Of a DNA stretch of 46,692 nt, positions 16,904 through 25,211 are shown one piece after another. Position numbers and translations under genes: made by a program. The notes under the pieces were generated by a model. That model did not search any database. It saw only the letters and a program-made list of their open reading frames with translations, and was not told the origin of the DNA. The DNA comes from Legionella sp. 515359 (lineage in GTDB: Bacteria > Pseudomonadota > Gammaproteobacteria > Legionellales > Legionellaceae). The DNA lies in contig JAPCYN010000012.1 in the NCBI GenBank assembly GCA_025941565.1, positions 32,924 to 79,615 on the forward strand, in the 5' to 3' direction. How positions within the stretch are numbered: position 1 is the stretch's first letter; each line of letters opens with the position of its first letter.

Positions 16904-19141
16904 ATGAGTGATATACCACTAAATATTATGATTATTGATGATAATCCCTCAATACATCAGGATTTTATTAAGGTTTTGACTGCTTCAAATACCAAGTCAG
17001 AACTGGATCATTTAGACAAGCAATTATTTAATGAAGAGTCTTCTTTAAATGAATCTTGCAGTCCCGAAATCGAGTGCTTTCTACCTAAATTTATTTTTAA
17101 TACAGCATGTCAGGGACAAGAAGCAATTGAAAAAATTCAGAAAGATATGAAAAAAGGAATACATTATGCCCTGGCATTTGTGGATATCAGAATGCCACCA
17201 GGTTGGGATGGTATTGAAACGATTAAACGCATGTGGGAAATTGATCCCGATATTCAAGTGGTGATTTGTACTGCTTATTCGGATTACAGTTGGGAAGAAA
17301 CCGTAAAACAATTAGGCATGGGAGATAATTATCTTATCTTGAAAAAACCTTTTGATGTGGTTGCAGTAAGACAGCTTGCTTGCGCACTAACAAGAAAATG
17401 GATTTTGGCCAATAACTCAAAACATCATGAGAAAATACTGCGGCAGACTGTTGAAGAGCGGACAGAATCCTTACAACAATCCTTGTCTCTTTTAAGGTCT
17501 ACATTTGAATCGTCCGCTGATGGAATTTTAGTTATTGATTTAAATAACAAACTCATCGATTGTAATTCAAAGTTTATCTCTATGTGGAATATCCCACAAT
17601 CCATGTTAGACACTCTTGATGGAAACATCATTTTGTATTACATGCTCAATCAGCTGATTAAGCCCAGGCAGTATTTAGCTGACGTTCAACGTCTTAGAAG
17701 TAACATTGATGAAATCTACCGGGAACTTGTGACTTTTAAGAACGGTAAAATATTGGAATGCTATACTCTTCCTCATCGACTGAATGAGAAAACCATCGGT
17801 CGGGTATGGAGTTTTCGTGATATAACAGAACAGGCGAATCTTGAGAAACAACTTAAATATCAAGCTCTGCATGATCCATTAACCCAATTGCCTAATCGAG
17901 CCTTGTTAATCGATAGAATACAATCCAGTATTAAATACGCGAAAAAATATGCAAATCAATTTGCTATTCTGTATTTTGATTTAGATCGATTTAAGTTAAT
18001 CAATGACAGTTTGTCGCACGAAGTCGGCGATCAATTATTGCGTTTGGTTGGGCAACGGTGGTCCGCTCTAATTCATAAAGGAGATACTTTAGCCAGGATT
18101 GGTGGCGATGAGTTTGTCATGATTTGTCAAGTCCCTCAAAATGAGAACATTCATATTATTGCCGATAAAATTTTAGACTCAATGAAAGAACCATTCAAAG
18201 TAGCAAATCGGGATATAACGATTACGGCAGCGGTAGGAATAAGTATTTACCCCAAAGATGGAGAAATACCCGGTGATTTGTTAAAAAATGCTGATTTAGC
18301 GATGTATCAGGCTAAAGAATGCGGTGGAAATCAATATTCTTTTTATGCCACTCAATTACATGAATATTCCGCTCAATGTTTTAAACTTGAATCTGATTTA
18401 CGCAATGCACTTAAAAATAAAGAGTTTTTTTTATTATACCAACCACAATTTAATATTAATAAAAAAGATTTATTATCCGTTGAGGCTTTAATTCGCTGGA
18501 ATCATCCCCAAAAAGGATTGTTACTCCCTATGGATTTTATTCCAATGGCAGAAGAAACGGGCTTAATTATACCCATGGGTGAATGGATTATCAGTGAAGC
18601 TTGCCAGCAAATAAAGACCTGGCACAAAAAAGGACTACCTTATATTCGAGTCGCTATTAATATTACCTCTCGCCAGTTAGAGCAACCCAGTTTTATTTAT
18701 GTTGTAGAAAAAATTTTAAAAGAGCATTTACTTAGCCCCGAATATTTAGAATTTGAAATTTCTGAAAACGTGATCATAACACATAAAAATATTGTGCAGA
18801 CGCTCAATCAACTCAAGCAAATAGGTACTCGAATCGCTTTAGATGATTTCGGAACAGGAAACTCCAGTATTAATTACCTGAAACAACTTCACATTGATTG
18901 CCTAAAGATAGACCAATCTTTTATCCAGAATATTTCCGCATCCCGCAGTGATGAAGTAATTATCGAAGCCATTATTTCTATGGCGCGTAGCTTTAATTTT
19001 AAAGTTCTTGCTGAGGGAGTAGAAAACCAAAAACAATTGGATTTTTTAAAACAACAACATTGTGACGAAGTGCAGGGATTTTTTTTCAGTAAACCACTAA
19101 CATCCGCTGGGATTGAAAAGCTTTTAAAGCACCGTATTTAA
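16904..19141 (+). CDS. REC-PAS-GGDEF-EAL c-di-GMP enzyme
   Basis: The 745-residue response regulator contains a receiver (about 1-155) with phospho-Asp94 in FVDIRMPPGWDG and a Lys in LKKPFD. The receiver carries about 40 extra residues between its first strand and Asp94. A PAS domain follows (about 197-320), then a GGDEF domain with intact GGDEF (400-404) and an EAL domain with EAL (527-529), NITSRQ, DDFGTG, LKIDQSF and AEGVEN. Both catalytic motifs are complete, so it may make and break c-di-GMP. The inhibitory I-site position reads HKGD (391-394) instead of RxxD, which predicts weak product inhibition. The frame opens at 16874, but ATG 16904 has GGGAG 6 bp upstream and is chosen. It is the output of the NosP-kinase operon. 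Confidence 0.92.
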   Translation: MSDIPLNIMIIDDNPSIHQDFIKVLTASNTKSELDHLDKQLFNEESSLNESCSPEIECFLPKFIFNTACQGQEAIEKIQKDMKKGIHYALAFVDIRMPPGWDGIETIKRMWEIDPDIQVVICTAYSDYSWEETVKQLGMGDNYLILKKPFDVVAVRQLACALTRKWILANNSKHHEKILRQTVEERTESLQQSLSLLRSTFESSADGILVIDLNNKLIDCNSKFISMWNIPQSMLDTLDGNIILYYMLNQLIKPRQYLADVQRLRSNIDEIYRELVTFKNGKILECYTLPHRLNEKTIGRVWSFRDITEQANLEKQLKYQALHDPLTQLPNRALLIDRIQSSIKYAKKYANQFAILYFDLDRFKLINDSLSHEVGDQLLRLVGQRWSALIHKGDTLARIGGDEFVMICQVPQNENIHIIADKILDSMKEPFKVANRDITITAAVGISIYPKDGEIPGDLLKNADLAMYQAKECGGNQYSFYATQLHEYSAQCFKLESDLRNALKNKEFFLLYQPQFNINKKDLLSVEALIRWNHPQKGLLLPMDFIPMAEETGLIIPMGEWIISEACQQIKTWHKKGLPYIRVAINITSRQLEQPSFIYVVEKILKEHLLSPEYLEFEISENVIITHKNIVQTLNQLKQIGTRIALDDFGTGNSSINYLKQLHIDCLKIDQSFIQNISASRSDEVIIEAIISMARSFNFKVLAEGVENQKQLDFLKQQHCDEVQGFFFSKPLTSAGIEKLLKHRI

Positions 19142-19171
19142 TTATTATAATGTTCAGGCAATGGTGCCCTG

Positions 19172-19210
19172 CTTGTAACCTGGGCGAAGCGGCGACACCC
19201 AGGTTATAAG
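19172..19210. repeat. CCTGGGT palindrome between convergent genes
   Basis: A 13-bp stem with one G-T pair has arms 19172-19184 and 19198-19210, over a 13-nt loop containing CGAAGCGGCGACA. It sits between the ends of the GGDEF-EAL gene and kdoO, so it can act as a two-way terminator. It is the best-formed member of the dispersed CCTGGGT/ACCCAGG family in this window. Confidence 0.65.
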
Positions 19211-19253
19211 TACGCAATGATTCATAATTTCCTACAAATCATTTAACCTGCTT

Positions 19254-20117
19254 TTATGAAAAACAAGAACTCACCTCAGGTCTGATTTTCTTCCATTGAT
19301 TTAAGGGGGAGTAATCTGGAGTTGTCATCTTATCAACAGGTAAATAGAAGGTTTGCTCTAACAAATGCTGACCACTTAGCGCTGCATGTGATACATGATC
19401 GGTAAAAACAATCCATGTACTCTTAGCCGGAAAATCAATTTGCACCTTTTCAACATTCGTCTGATATGCATCATCCAACTTCATCGTATCATGTAAATGC
19501 AGCATGTAATGATCATAGGGTGAACGTAAGGTTTTTGTTGCTTTAACCAGCTTTAGCATTTTTGCTTTCATTTTACTGTAAGGGGCGATTTTAGGTGCAA
19601 AACGATTAAGAACATCAGTAAATGGCTCACCAAGATTCCAAACACGTGGTTCATTAGGATTGATATTGCAGAAAACACGTAAAATTCTTAAGCCATGGAC
19701 CGGGCTCGCTGAAAATGAATCTACATGCAAACGCGTATCGTCTTTACGTTTCGAGGAAACACGACCATTAATTTGTGCCGGCCTGAAACTGGTCCTTCCC
19801 CATTGCAAATTAGGTACATAAGAAGGAAGTGCAGTCTGAATTAATTGATGGGCGAATTCTGCATAACCATGCATCATGTCCCCAAGCTTGGAGTCCAAAT
19901 TGCCAATACCCTTTTTATAGGCACTCAACTTTTTATTACGAATATCATAACTAACATTTTTACGACTGCCATCCAGGATATTTTCAGACAGCAAACTCGG
20001 CTCGACAGGAGTAAAAAAATATTCTGGAAAAAACAAGACATTGCCTGCTTCTAACAAATCAACACTTTTTTGACGATCGATTTGCTCTATGTTTTGCGTA
20101 AATAAATAGGAATTCAT
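19254..20117 (-). CDS. kdoO: Kdo 3-hydroxylase (Fe/2-oxoglutarate)
   Basis: The 287-residue protein matches the Kdo hydroxylase family, which converts the outer Kdo of LPS inner core to D-glycero-D-talo-oct-2-ulosonic acid (Ko). Visible features are the iron motif LHVDSF (His131, Asp133), a later His in HVSHAAL (likely His244), and conserved words such as NVSYDI, QWGRTSFRP, SSKRKDDTRLHVD and QTFYLP. The enzyme works at the cytoplasmic face of the inner membrane and has no signal peptide. AGGG 8 bp before the ATG supports the start. It converges with the c-di-GMP gene and diverges from ychJ. Ko makes the core more acid-stable, plausible for an intracellular bacterium, though that is inference. 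Confidence 0.88.
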   Translation of the reverse strand: MNSYLFTQNIEQIDRQKSVDLLEAGNVLFFPEYFFTPVEPSLLSENILDGSRKNVSYDIRNKKLSAYKKGIGNLDSKLGDMMHGYAEFAHQLIQTALPSYVPNLQWGRTSFRPAQINGRVSSKRKDDTRLHVDSFSASPVHGLRILRVFCNINPNEPRVWNLGEPFTDVLNRFAPKIAPYSKMKAKMLKLVKATKTLRSPYDHYMLHLHDTMKLDDAYQTNVEKVQIDFPAKSTWIVFTDHVSHAALSGQHLLEQTFYLPVDKMTTPDYSPLNQWKKIRPEVSSCFS

Positions 20118-20213
20118 TATTTTACCCTAAATAATGTGTAATTTAGTAAAAATTTAATGTTACATCGAATATAATCCATAAAATCCAATTTTTACCTTCT
20201 GCAGGATCATATC

Positions 20214-20693
20214 ATGTCACTTTGTCCTTGTGGATCACAAAATACATATGAACTGTGTTGCGGTTTATATCTTGATAAAAAGCACCTGCCAGAAACCCCA
20301 GAGCAATTGATGCGATCACGATATACCGCTTACAGTACGGGCAAAATTGATTACATCAAAAATACGATGAAAGGCAAGGCTTTAGTAGGCTTTAATGAAT
20401 TGGAAGCCAAACAATGGGCTAAAAGTGTAACCTGGATTGATTTAAAAATTATAAACTCGAGTATGTCTGGCCCTGATAAAGGCTTTGTTGAGTTTGCAGC
20501 ACGTTTTTCCGAAAACAACCAGGTGAAAACTATCCATGAATTAAGTGAGTTTCATAAGGAAAATGGTTGTTGGTTCTATGTCAGCGGAGTACATAAGCAC
20601 GATTCGGATAAAATCAGTAAACCCAAGGTTGCACGAAACGCGCCCTGCCCTTGTGGTAGCGGCAAAAAATTTAAAAATTGTCATGCAAAATAA
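20214..20693 (+). CDS. ychJ: YchJ family protein with SEC-C zinc motifs
   Basis: The 159-residue protein has a SEC-C zinc motif at each end: CPCGSQNTYELCCG near residue 4 and APCPCGSGKKFKNCH near the C-terminus. Between them is the NTF2-like YchJ core (PETPEQLMRSRYTAY, VEFAARF). This is the normal length and plan for UPF0225/YchJ. The function in bacteria is not settled. The short gap to the antiporter gene (18 bp) and then to roxA (44 bp) suggests one transcript of three genes. It diverges from kdoO. Confidence 0.9.
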   Translation: MSLCPCGSQNTYELCCGLYLDKKHLPETPEQLMRSRYTAYSTGKIDYIKNTMKGKALVGFNELEAKQWAKSVTWIDLKIINSSMSGPDKGFVEFAARFSENNQVKTIHELSEFHKENGCWFYVSGVHKHDSDKISKPKVARNAPCPCGSGKKFKNCHAK

Positions 20694-20711
20694 TAATCAG
20701 GGTTAATAATT

Positions 20712-22505
20712 ATGAATGGTAACTTAATGCTTAATATTTTCATCTTTCTCGCTTCAGCCAGCATTATGGTTCCTATTGCTAGCCGTTTCAAATTAGGGTC
20801 CGTTCTGGGTTATCTTATGGTGGGTATTCTTATTGGCCCTTTTGGATTAAAACTAATAGGAAACTCACAACAAATTATGAATTTTGGTGAATTTGGCGTG
20901 ATCATGATGCTGTTTCTCATCGGTTTGGAACTGGAACCGGCGATGTTATGGAAGCTCCGCAAACTCATTGTAGGCTTAGGAGGTTTACAAGTACTCTTAA
21001 CTACAAGTATCTTAACTGCAATTGGACTCATCATCGGATTTGATTGGCGAGCAACTTTAGCAGTAAGTATGGCTTTGTCACTTTCATCAACTGCTCTTGT
21101 TTTGCAGATGCTCCAAGAAAAAAACTTGCTGAAAACAGCAGAAGGTGAAACCTCATTCGCCGTATTATTATTTCAAGATATTGCAGTTATCCCTATATTA
21201 ATCATTATTCCCTTACTCGAACAACATGCAAACATAAAAATCAATGGCCATGAAACCGCATTAATCATGCATTTTCCCCGGTGGTTGCATGCAATTTTGG
21301 TCGCAGGGGTAATTGGGGCAGTTATTTTAGTAGGTCACTATTTATCCAGACACTTGTTCTCAATTATTGCCAAAACCAATTTACGTGAGGTATTTACCGC
21401 CTTTTCTCTTGCTTTAGTCGTTGGCGTTACTTTATTAATGGAGTCTATAGGTGTATCTCCTGCTTTGGGTGCTTTTATTGCGGGTGTTGTATTAGCTAAC
21501 TCTCAATACAAACATGCAGTTGATGCAGACATTCAACCTTTTAAAGGAATTTTGCTCGGATTATTTTTTATCTCTGTAGGAATGGGGATGAATTTCTCTC
21601 TTTTCTCCCATAAAGCAATGCTTATTATTATTGCTGTACTTTCCTTAATTACCTTCAAAGCAATTATTTTATATCTTTTGGGACTCTTCTTTGACTTAAC
21701 TAAACTACAAAGTTTAGGTTTTGCTTTTGCTCTATCGCAAGGGAGCGAATTTGCCTTCGTGCTCTTTGAATATGCTGGGGTAACTAAAGTAATCAGTCAG
21801 GAAAACGCATCCTTTTTTACCCTTGTTGTGGCATTATCCATGCTTGCCACTCCTTTTTTAATGCTTTTCTATCATCGATTTATCATACCCAAATTTATGA
21901 GTTTCTTACCTGAGCGAGAATATGACTCGTTCAATGAAAAAAATGGAATTATTCTTGCGGGTTATGGACGCTTTGGTCAAATAATTGGGCGCTTGCTTAA
22001 TGGTGAAAATATAACCATTACGGTATTGGAAAAAAATCCGGAACAGATCGATTTACTCAGAAAATTTGGTTATATCGGATATTTCGGAGATGCCAGCCGG
22101 TTAGATATGTTAAAAAGCGCTGGCGCTGAACATGCAAAACTGCTCATAGTCGCCGTTGGGAATGTGGATGCGAACCTGAAAATTGTTAAGTTGGCCAAAC
22201 AGCATTTTCCTCACCTGAAAATATATGCCAGAGCCCGTAACCGTCGACATGCTTATGAACTATATCGAATCGGTGTGGATTATTTCATTAGAGAGTTATT
22301 TGATTCCTCTTTGAGTATGACCAAAGAGATTATGAAATTTATGGGGTACAAACAAGAAGACATTCAGAAAAAAGCAACAGCATTCAGAAAACATGATGAG
22401 ACAACATTAATTCAATCATTTGATTTTTTTGAAAAAGAGAGTGATCTAATCAATTTCTCACGACAGGCAAAAGGCGAATTGGAACGCATTCTACAATCAA
22501 ATTAA
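20712..22505 (+). CDS. KefB/KefC-type cation:proton antiporter (CPA2)
   Basis: The 597-residue protein has about 12 membrane segments in residues 1-385, including CPA2 motifs such as GYLMVGILIGPFG, FLIGLELEP, SLSSTALVLQ and GAFIAGVVLANS. A cytosolic RCK/TrkA-N domain follows: nucleotide-binding GYGRFG (417-422), then a Rossmann fold to about residue 535. It should exchange K+ or Na+ for protons across the inner membrane. KefC of E. coli is gated by glutathione adducts, but I see no KefF/KefG partner nearby, so the ligand is uncertain. YbaL- or KefB-like are equally good names. It probably shares a transcript with ychJ and roxA. Confidence 0.9.
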   Translation: MNGNLMLNIFIFLASASIMVPIASRFKLGSVLGYLMVGILIGPFGLKLIGNSQQIMNFGEFGVIMMLFLIGLELEPAMLWKLRKLIVGLGGLQVLLTTSILTAIGLIIGFDWRATLAVSMALSLSSTALVLQMLQEKNLLKTAEGETSFAVLLFQDIAVIPILIIIPLLEQHANIKINGHETALIMHFPRWLHAILVAGVIGAVILVGHYLSRHLFSIIAKTNLREVFTAFSLALVVGVTLLMESIGVSPALGAFIAGVVLANSQYKHAVDADIQPFKGILLGLFFISVGMGMNFSLFSHKAMLIIIAVLSLITFKAIILYLLGLFFDLTKLQSLGFAFALSQGSEFAFVLFEYAGVTKVISQENASFFTLVVALSMLATPFLMLFYHRFIIPKFMSFLPEREYDSFNEKNGIILAGYGRFGQIIGRLLNGENITITVLEKNPEQIDLLRKFGYIGYFGDASRLDMLKSAGAEHAKLLIVAVGNVDANLKIVKLAKQHFPHLKIYARARNRRHAYELYRIGVDYFIRELFDSSLSMTKEIMKFMGYKQEDIQKKATAFRKHDETTLIQSFDFFEKESDLINFSRQAKGELERILQSN

Positions 22506-22549
22506 AACGGGATTTAATGACCACTATGGCTATGGGATATTAACTACAT

Positions 22550-23734
22550 ATGATTAATTTTCAACACATTTCTTTAAAAACTTTTCTCAGTGAGTATTGG
22601 CAAAAAAAACCGCTCGTGATTCGCAATGCTTTGCCAGACTTCATCAATCCATTATCTCCTGATGAATTAGCCGGTCTTGCTCTTGAAGAGGACATTGAAA
22701 GCCGCCTGGTCTTGGAAACGCCGCACCAAAAACCCTATTGGCATTTAAAGCGAGGACCCTTTTCTGAAAATGACTTTAGTACTCTGCCCTCAACACATTG
22801 GACCTTTCTCGTACAAGGAGTGGATAGATTAATCCCCGAAGTTTATGCTTTGCTTGAGCATTTTGATTTCATTCCTCAATGGCGGATCGATGACATCATG
22901 ATTAGCTACGCATCGCTTCACGGCAGTGTTGGTCCTCATTACGATAATTATGATGTGTTTTTGTATCAGGGTATGGGGCGACGAGAATGGTCACTAACAA
23001 CTAAAAAATGTAATAACGAGAATTACATCAAAGATCTCGAACTTCGTATCATGGATCAATTTGACGTCGAAGAACGCCTGATTCTCGAAGAAGGAGATAT
23101 GTTGTACCTTCCCCCCCATGTTGGTCACTATGGTATTTCGCTTTCCAAGGACTGCATGACCTACTCTTTTGGCTACCGCAGTTACCAAGGGCAAGAATTA
23201 TTGGATAGTCTTAGTGATTATTTAGCTGAAAAAGGGACTTTCAAAACATTATACCCAGACCCTGATTGGTCTCATTTACGCAATACTTCTGAAATCACTG
23301 GCCCCGCCTGGCAAAATGCACAAAAATTGTTACAGCAATTAATCAGTGACGATAAAATAATGAAGTCCTGGTTTGGATGTTTTGCAACACGGTTGGATCA
23401 ACAGGCAGAACTTCAATTGCCACTCCCTTTAGAAGAAGATGAGTGGGTTGATTTATCAAGTTTTATTAAGGAAATAAAGTCAGGAGTTGACCTCTTCAGA
23501 GATCCATCCTGTCGCTTTGCTTATCAAAATCCAGCGGAACAATCCGAATATCAATTTTATGTTAATGGCTGTGAATGGGATATAGCTGAGGTTTCTCATG
23601 ATTTGCTAAGTTATATTGCTAATAATCGTCATTTATCTCATCAATCACTTATTGTTTATTTAAATACTACACAAAATCAAATATTTATTTATAATTTATG
23701 GAAATTGCAATGGCTGCAAATTGCAGAAGACTGA
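22550..23734 (+). CDS. roxA: RoxA/YcfD ribosomal oxygenase
   Basis: This 394-residue JmjC-type Fe(II)/2-oxoglutarate oxygenase has the iron triad HxD (His130, Asp132 in GPHYDNYDVF) and the distal His193 in PPHVGHYG. A cupin core with RIDDIMISYA precedes it and a winged-helix-like C-terminal region follows. Opening blocks such as YWQKKPLVIRNA match YcfD, which hydroxylates an arginine of ribosomal protein L16 in E. coli. The length fits. It lies 44 bp after the antiporter gene in the same direction. The start at 22550 has no strong Shine-Dalgarno, consistent with read-through or coupling from upstream. Confidence 0.9.
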   Translation: MINFQHISLKTFLSEYWQKKPLVIRNALPDFINPLSPDELAGLALEEDIESRLVLETPHQKPYWHLKRGPFSENDFSTLPSTHWTFLVQGVDRLIPEVYALLEHFDFIPQWRIDDIMISYASLHGSVGPHYDNYDVFLYQGMGRREWSLTTKKCNNENYIKDLELRIMDQFDVEERLILEEGDMLYLPPHVGHYGISLSKDCMTYSFGYRSYQGQELLDSLSDYLAEKGTFKTLYPDPDWSHLRNTSEITGPAWQNAQKLLQQLISDDKIMKSWFGCFATRLDQQAELQLPLPLEEDEWVDLSSFIKEIKSGVDLFRDPSCRFAYQNPAEQSEYQFYVNGCEWDIAEVSHDLLSYIANNRHLSHQSLIVYLNTTQNQIFIYNLWKLQWLQIAED

Positions 23735-23859
23735 GGCTTACTCACTTTCTATTTTTTCTTAATTGAGAGCAGATAAAAAGTCAAAAACCTTGAATATTAA
23801 TTGGTTAAATTCAAAATCGTAGAGTATAGTTAATATACATACTATAACAAGGATAGGTA

Positions 23860-23997
23860 ATGAAAAAAATAATACTGGCTGCAATCCTAGTGTGTTCAAC
23901 TGCCTTGCTGGGCAACTGTTCTAGCGGTAACGCATGTTGCGGTACTTGTGCTAGTGATTGTGGCGGCTGCGGTGGTTGTAATGGAAGTTGGTATTAA
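23860..23997 (+). CDS. 45-residue cysteine-rich exported peptide
   Basis: This tiny gene has ATG at 23860, an AAGGAT ribosome binding site just upstream, and TAA at 23995. The N-terminus MKKIILAAILVCSTALLG is a good signal peptide. The rest is short and cysteine-rich, with CCGTCASDCGGCGGC near the end and a final GSWY. There are nine cysteines in all, seven of them in the last 26 residues. No perfect lipobox is present: LGNC has Asn before the Cys. Small metal-binding peptide, redox peptide or modified-peptide precursor are possible. No maturation enzyme is recognised beside it. It has its own AT-rich upstream region (TATAGT, TATACAT), separating it from roxA. Confidence 0.7.
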   Translation: MKKIILAAILVCSTALLGNCSSGNACCGTCASDCGGCGGCNGSWY

Positions 23998-24016
23998 AAA
24001 ATATCCTCAGCGTTTG

Positions 24017-24082
24017 GATGAATCGGAGAGGAACCTGGTCGTATTTTCTGGTATCGAATTCAAGGTTCCTCTCCGGTTCATC
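24017..24082. terminator. Long hairpin between the cysteine-rich gene and the EamA gene
   Basis: A 20-bp stem has arms 24017-24036 and 24063-24082. Only one position is unmatched, pairing as a wobble on one strand, and the loop is 26 nt. It lies between two convergent genes. It is the longest inverted repeat found in the window and may stop transcription from both sides. No long T-run follows on the plus strand; on the minus strand a T-run comes about 10 bases later. Confidence 0.6.
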
Positions 24083-24096
24083 GAGCCCAAGTCATG

Positions 24097-25011
24097 CTAC
24101 CCAACATCCCCACTGCGCAAGAGCAGAAACTTCAATTGGCCCAAGCTGATTTTATGGCTGAATAAAGTAACCAGGGCACCCGTTAATACTAATAAAACAC
24201 CCACGCCCCCCCACAAGCTCAATTTTTCACCTAAGAGAAATACACCGAAAATTACGACGAATACCGGTTCTAAAACGGATAAAATAGAGGCCTTTTCTGA
24301 GCTGATGTATTTTAAACTGTGTAACAGCAAAACAATAGGAACAACAGTTGCAATAATTGAGATGCCAAATAAATGATACCAAGCATCTATAGACGGGATT
24401 GTAAGAGAATGGTTAAAAAGAGAAACAAACAAACTGGTTACCATACATCCCAGGCAAACCATAAAAGTAGACATATTTGGAGACAGCTCATTTTGTTCAC
24501 TGCCGATCACATAGCACGCATAAAAAAAAGCGGAAGCAATACCCAGTAAAATACCCCATAAATTGAAAGACAATGCATCCAGGTCCACCATAAGCGCCAT
24601 GCCAATTAAGATTATGAGAATGGCTAAATAATAAACTGGCGGAATAGACTGCTTATAAAAGAAATAATTGAGTAACATAATGAGTACTGGATAGGTAAAA
24701 AAGATAACCATCGCCAATCCGGACCCGATGTAATGGGATGCTAAAAAATAAAGCCAGGTTGACATACCATAAAACAAAACACCCGTTAAAAATGCAATGA
24801 ACATATTTTTATAAGAATCATTGGTTTTTTTTATCTTTGGCAACATGATTATTAAAATAATCATGCTGGAAATTAAAAAGCGCCAAAACAGCATCGTGCT
24901 CGCAGATAAGTTGCCATTAATCGCGCTCAAGCCAAAATATCCAATGAACCCGTAAAGAAAACCGGATAAAATCGCATAGATGGAACCACGATATTCTTGA
25001 TTTTTTATCAT
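24097..25011 (-). CDS. EamA/DMT-family transporter
   Basis: The 304-residue protein has about ten hydrophobic helices arranged as two EamA repeats (about 10-140 and 150-285). Typical features are the glycine-rich first helix (GFLYGFIGYFGLSAING), the short loop with WRF, and the second-repeat ending LEPVFVVIFGVFLLGEKLS. It is an inner-membrane drug/metabolite exporter, and the substrate cannot be read from sequence. The C-terminus ends next to the long hairpin. It diverges from the NTPDase gene, and an inverted repeat GGTTA-N6-TAACC (25051-25066) lies in the shared control region. Confidence 0.88.
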   Translation of the reverse strand: MIKNQEYRGSIYAILSGFLYGFIGYFGLSAINGNLSASTMLFWRFLISSMIILIIMLPKIKKTNDSYKNMFIAFLTGVLFYGMSTWLYFLASHYIGSGLAMVIFFTYPVLIMLLNYFFYKQSIPPVYYLAILIILIGMALMVDLDALSFNLWGILLGIASAFFYACYVIGSEQNELSPNMSTFMVCLGCMVTSLFVSLFNHSLTIPSIDAWYHLFGISIIATVVPIVLLLHSLKYISSEKASILSVLEPVFVVIFGVFLLGEKLSLWGGVGVLLVLTGALVTLFSHKISLGQLKFLLLRSGDVG

Positions 25012-25211
25012 GAAAAATACTGCCTGAAAGCTGACTTAAACAAAAAAGCAGGTTAGACTCTTAACCAACCTGAAAGCATGAAGGTAAACACAACCTGCAT
25101 GAAAACATAATAGTTTGAAAACATAGTGTATCATTTTTTCTACATAATACCATATTGAAAATAAAAAACACATACTGTATCATTTATCGACTTTTTATTG
25201 AGATTTAAACT

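Noticed and set aside
23948-24376. Plus-strand frame of 142 codons overlapping the EamA gene
   Set aside because: It runs antisense through the end of a clear transporter and the long hairpin, with no Shine-Dalgarno and no protein-like features.
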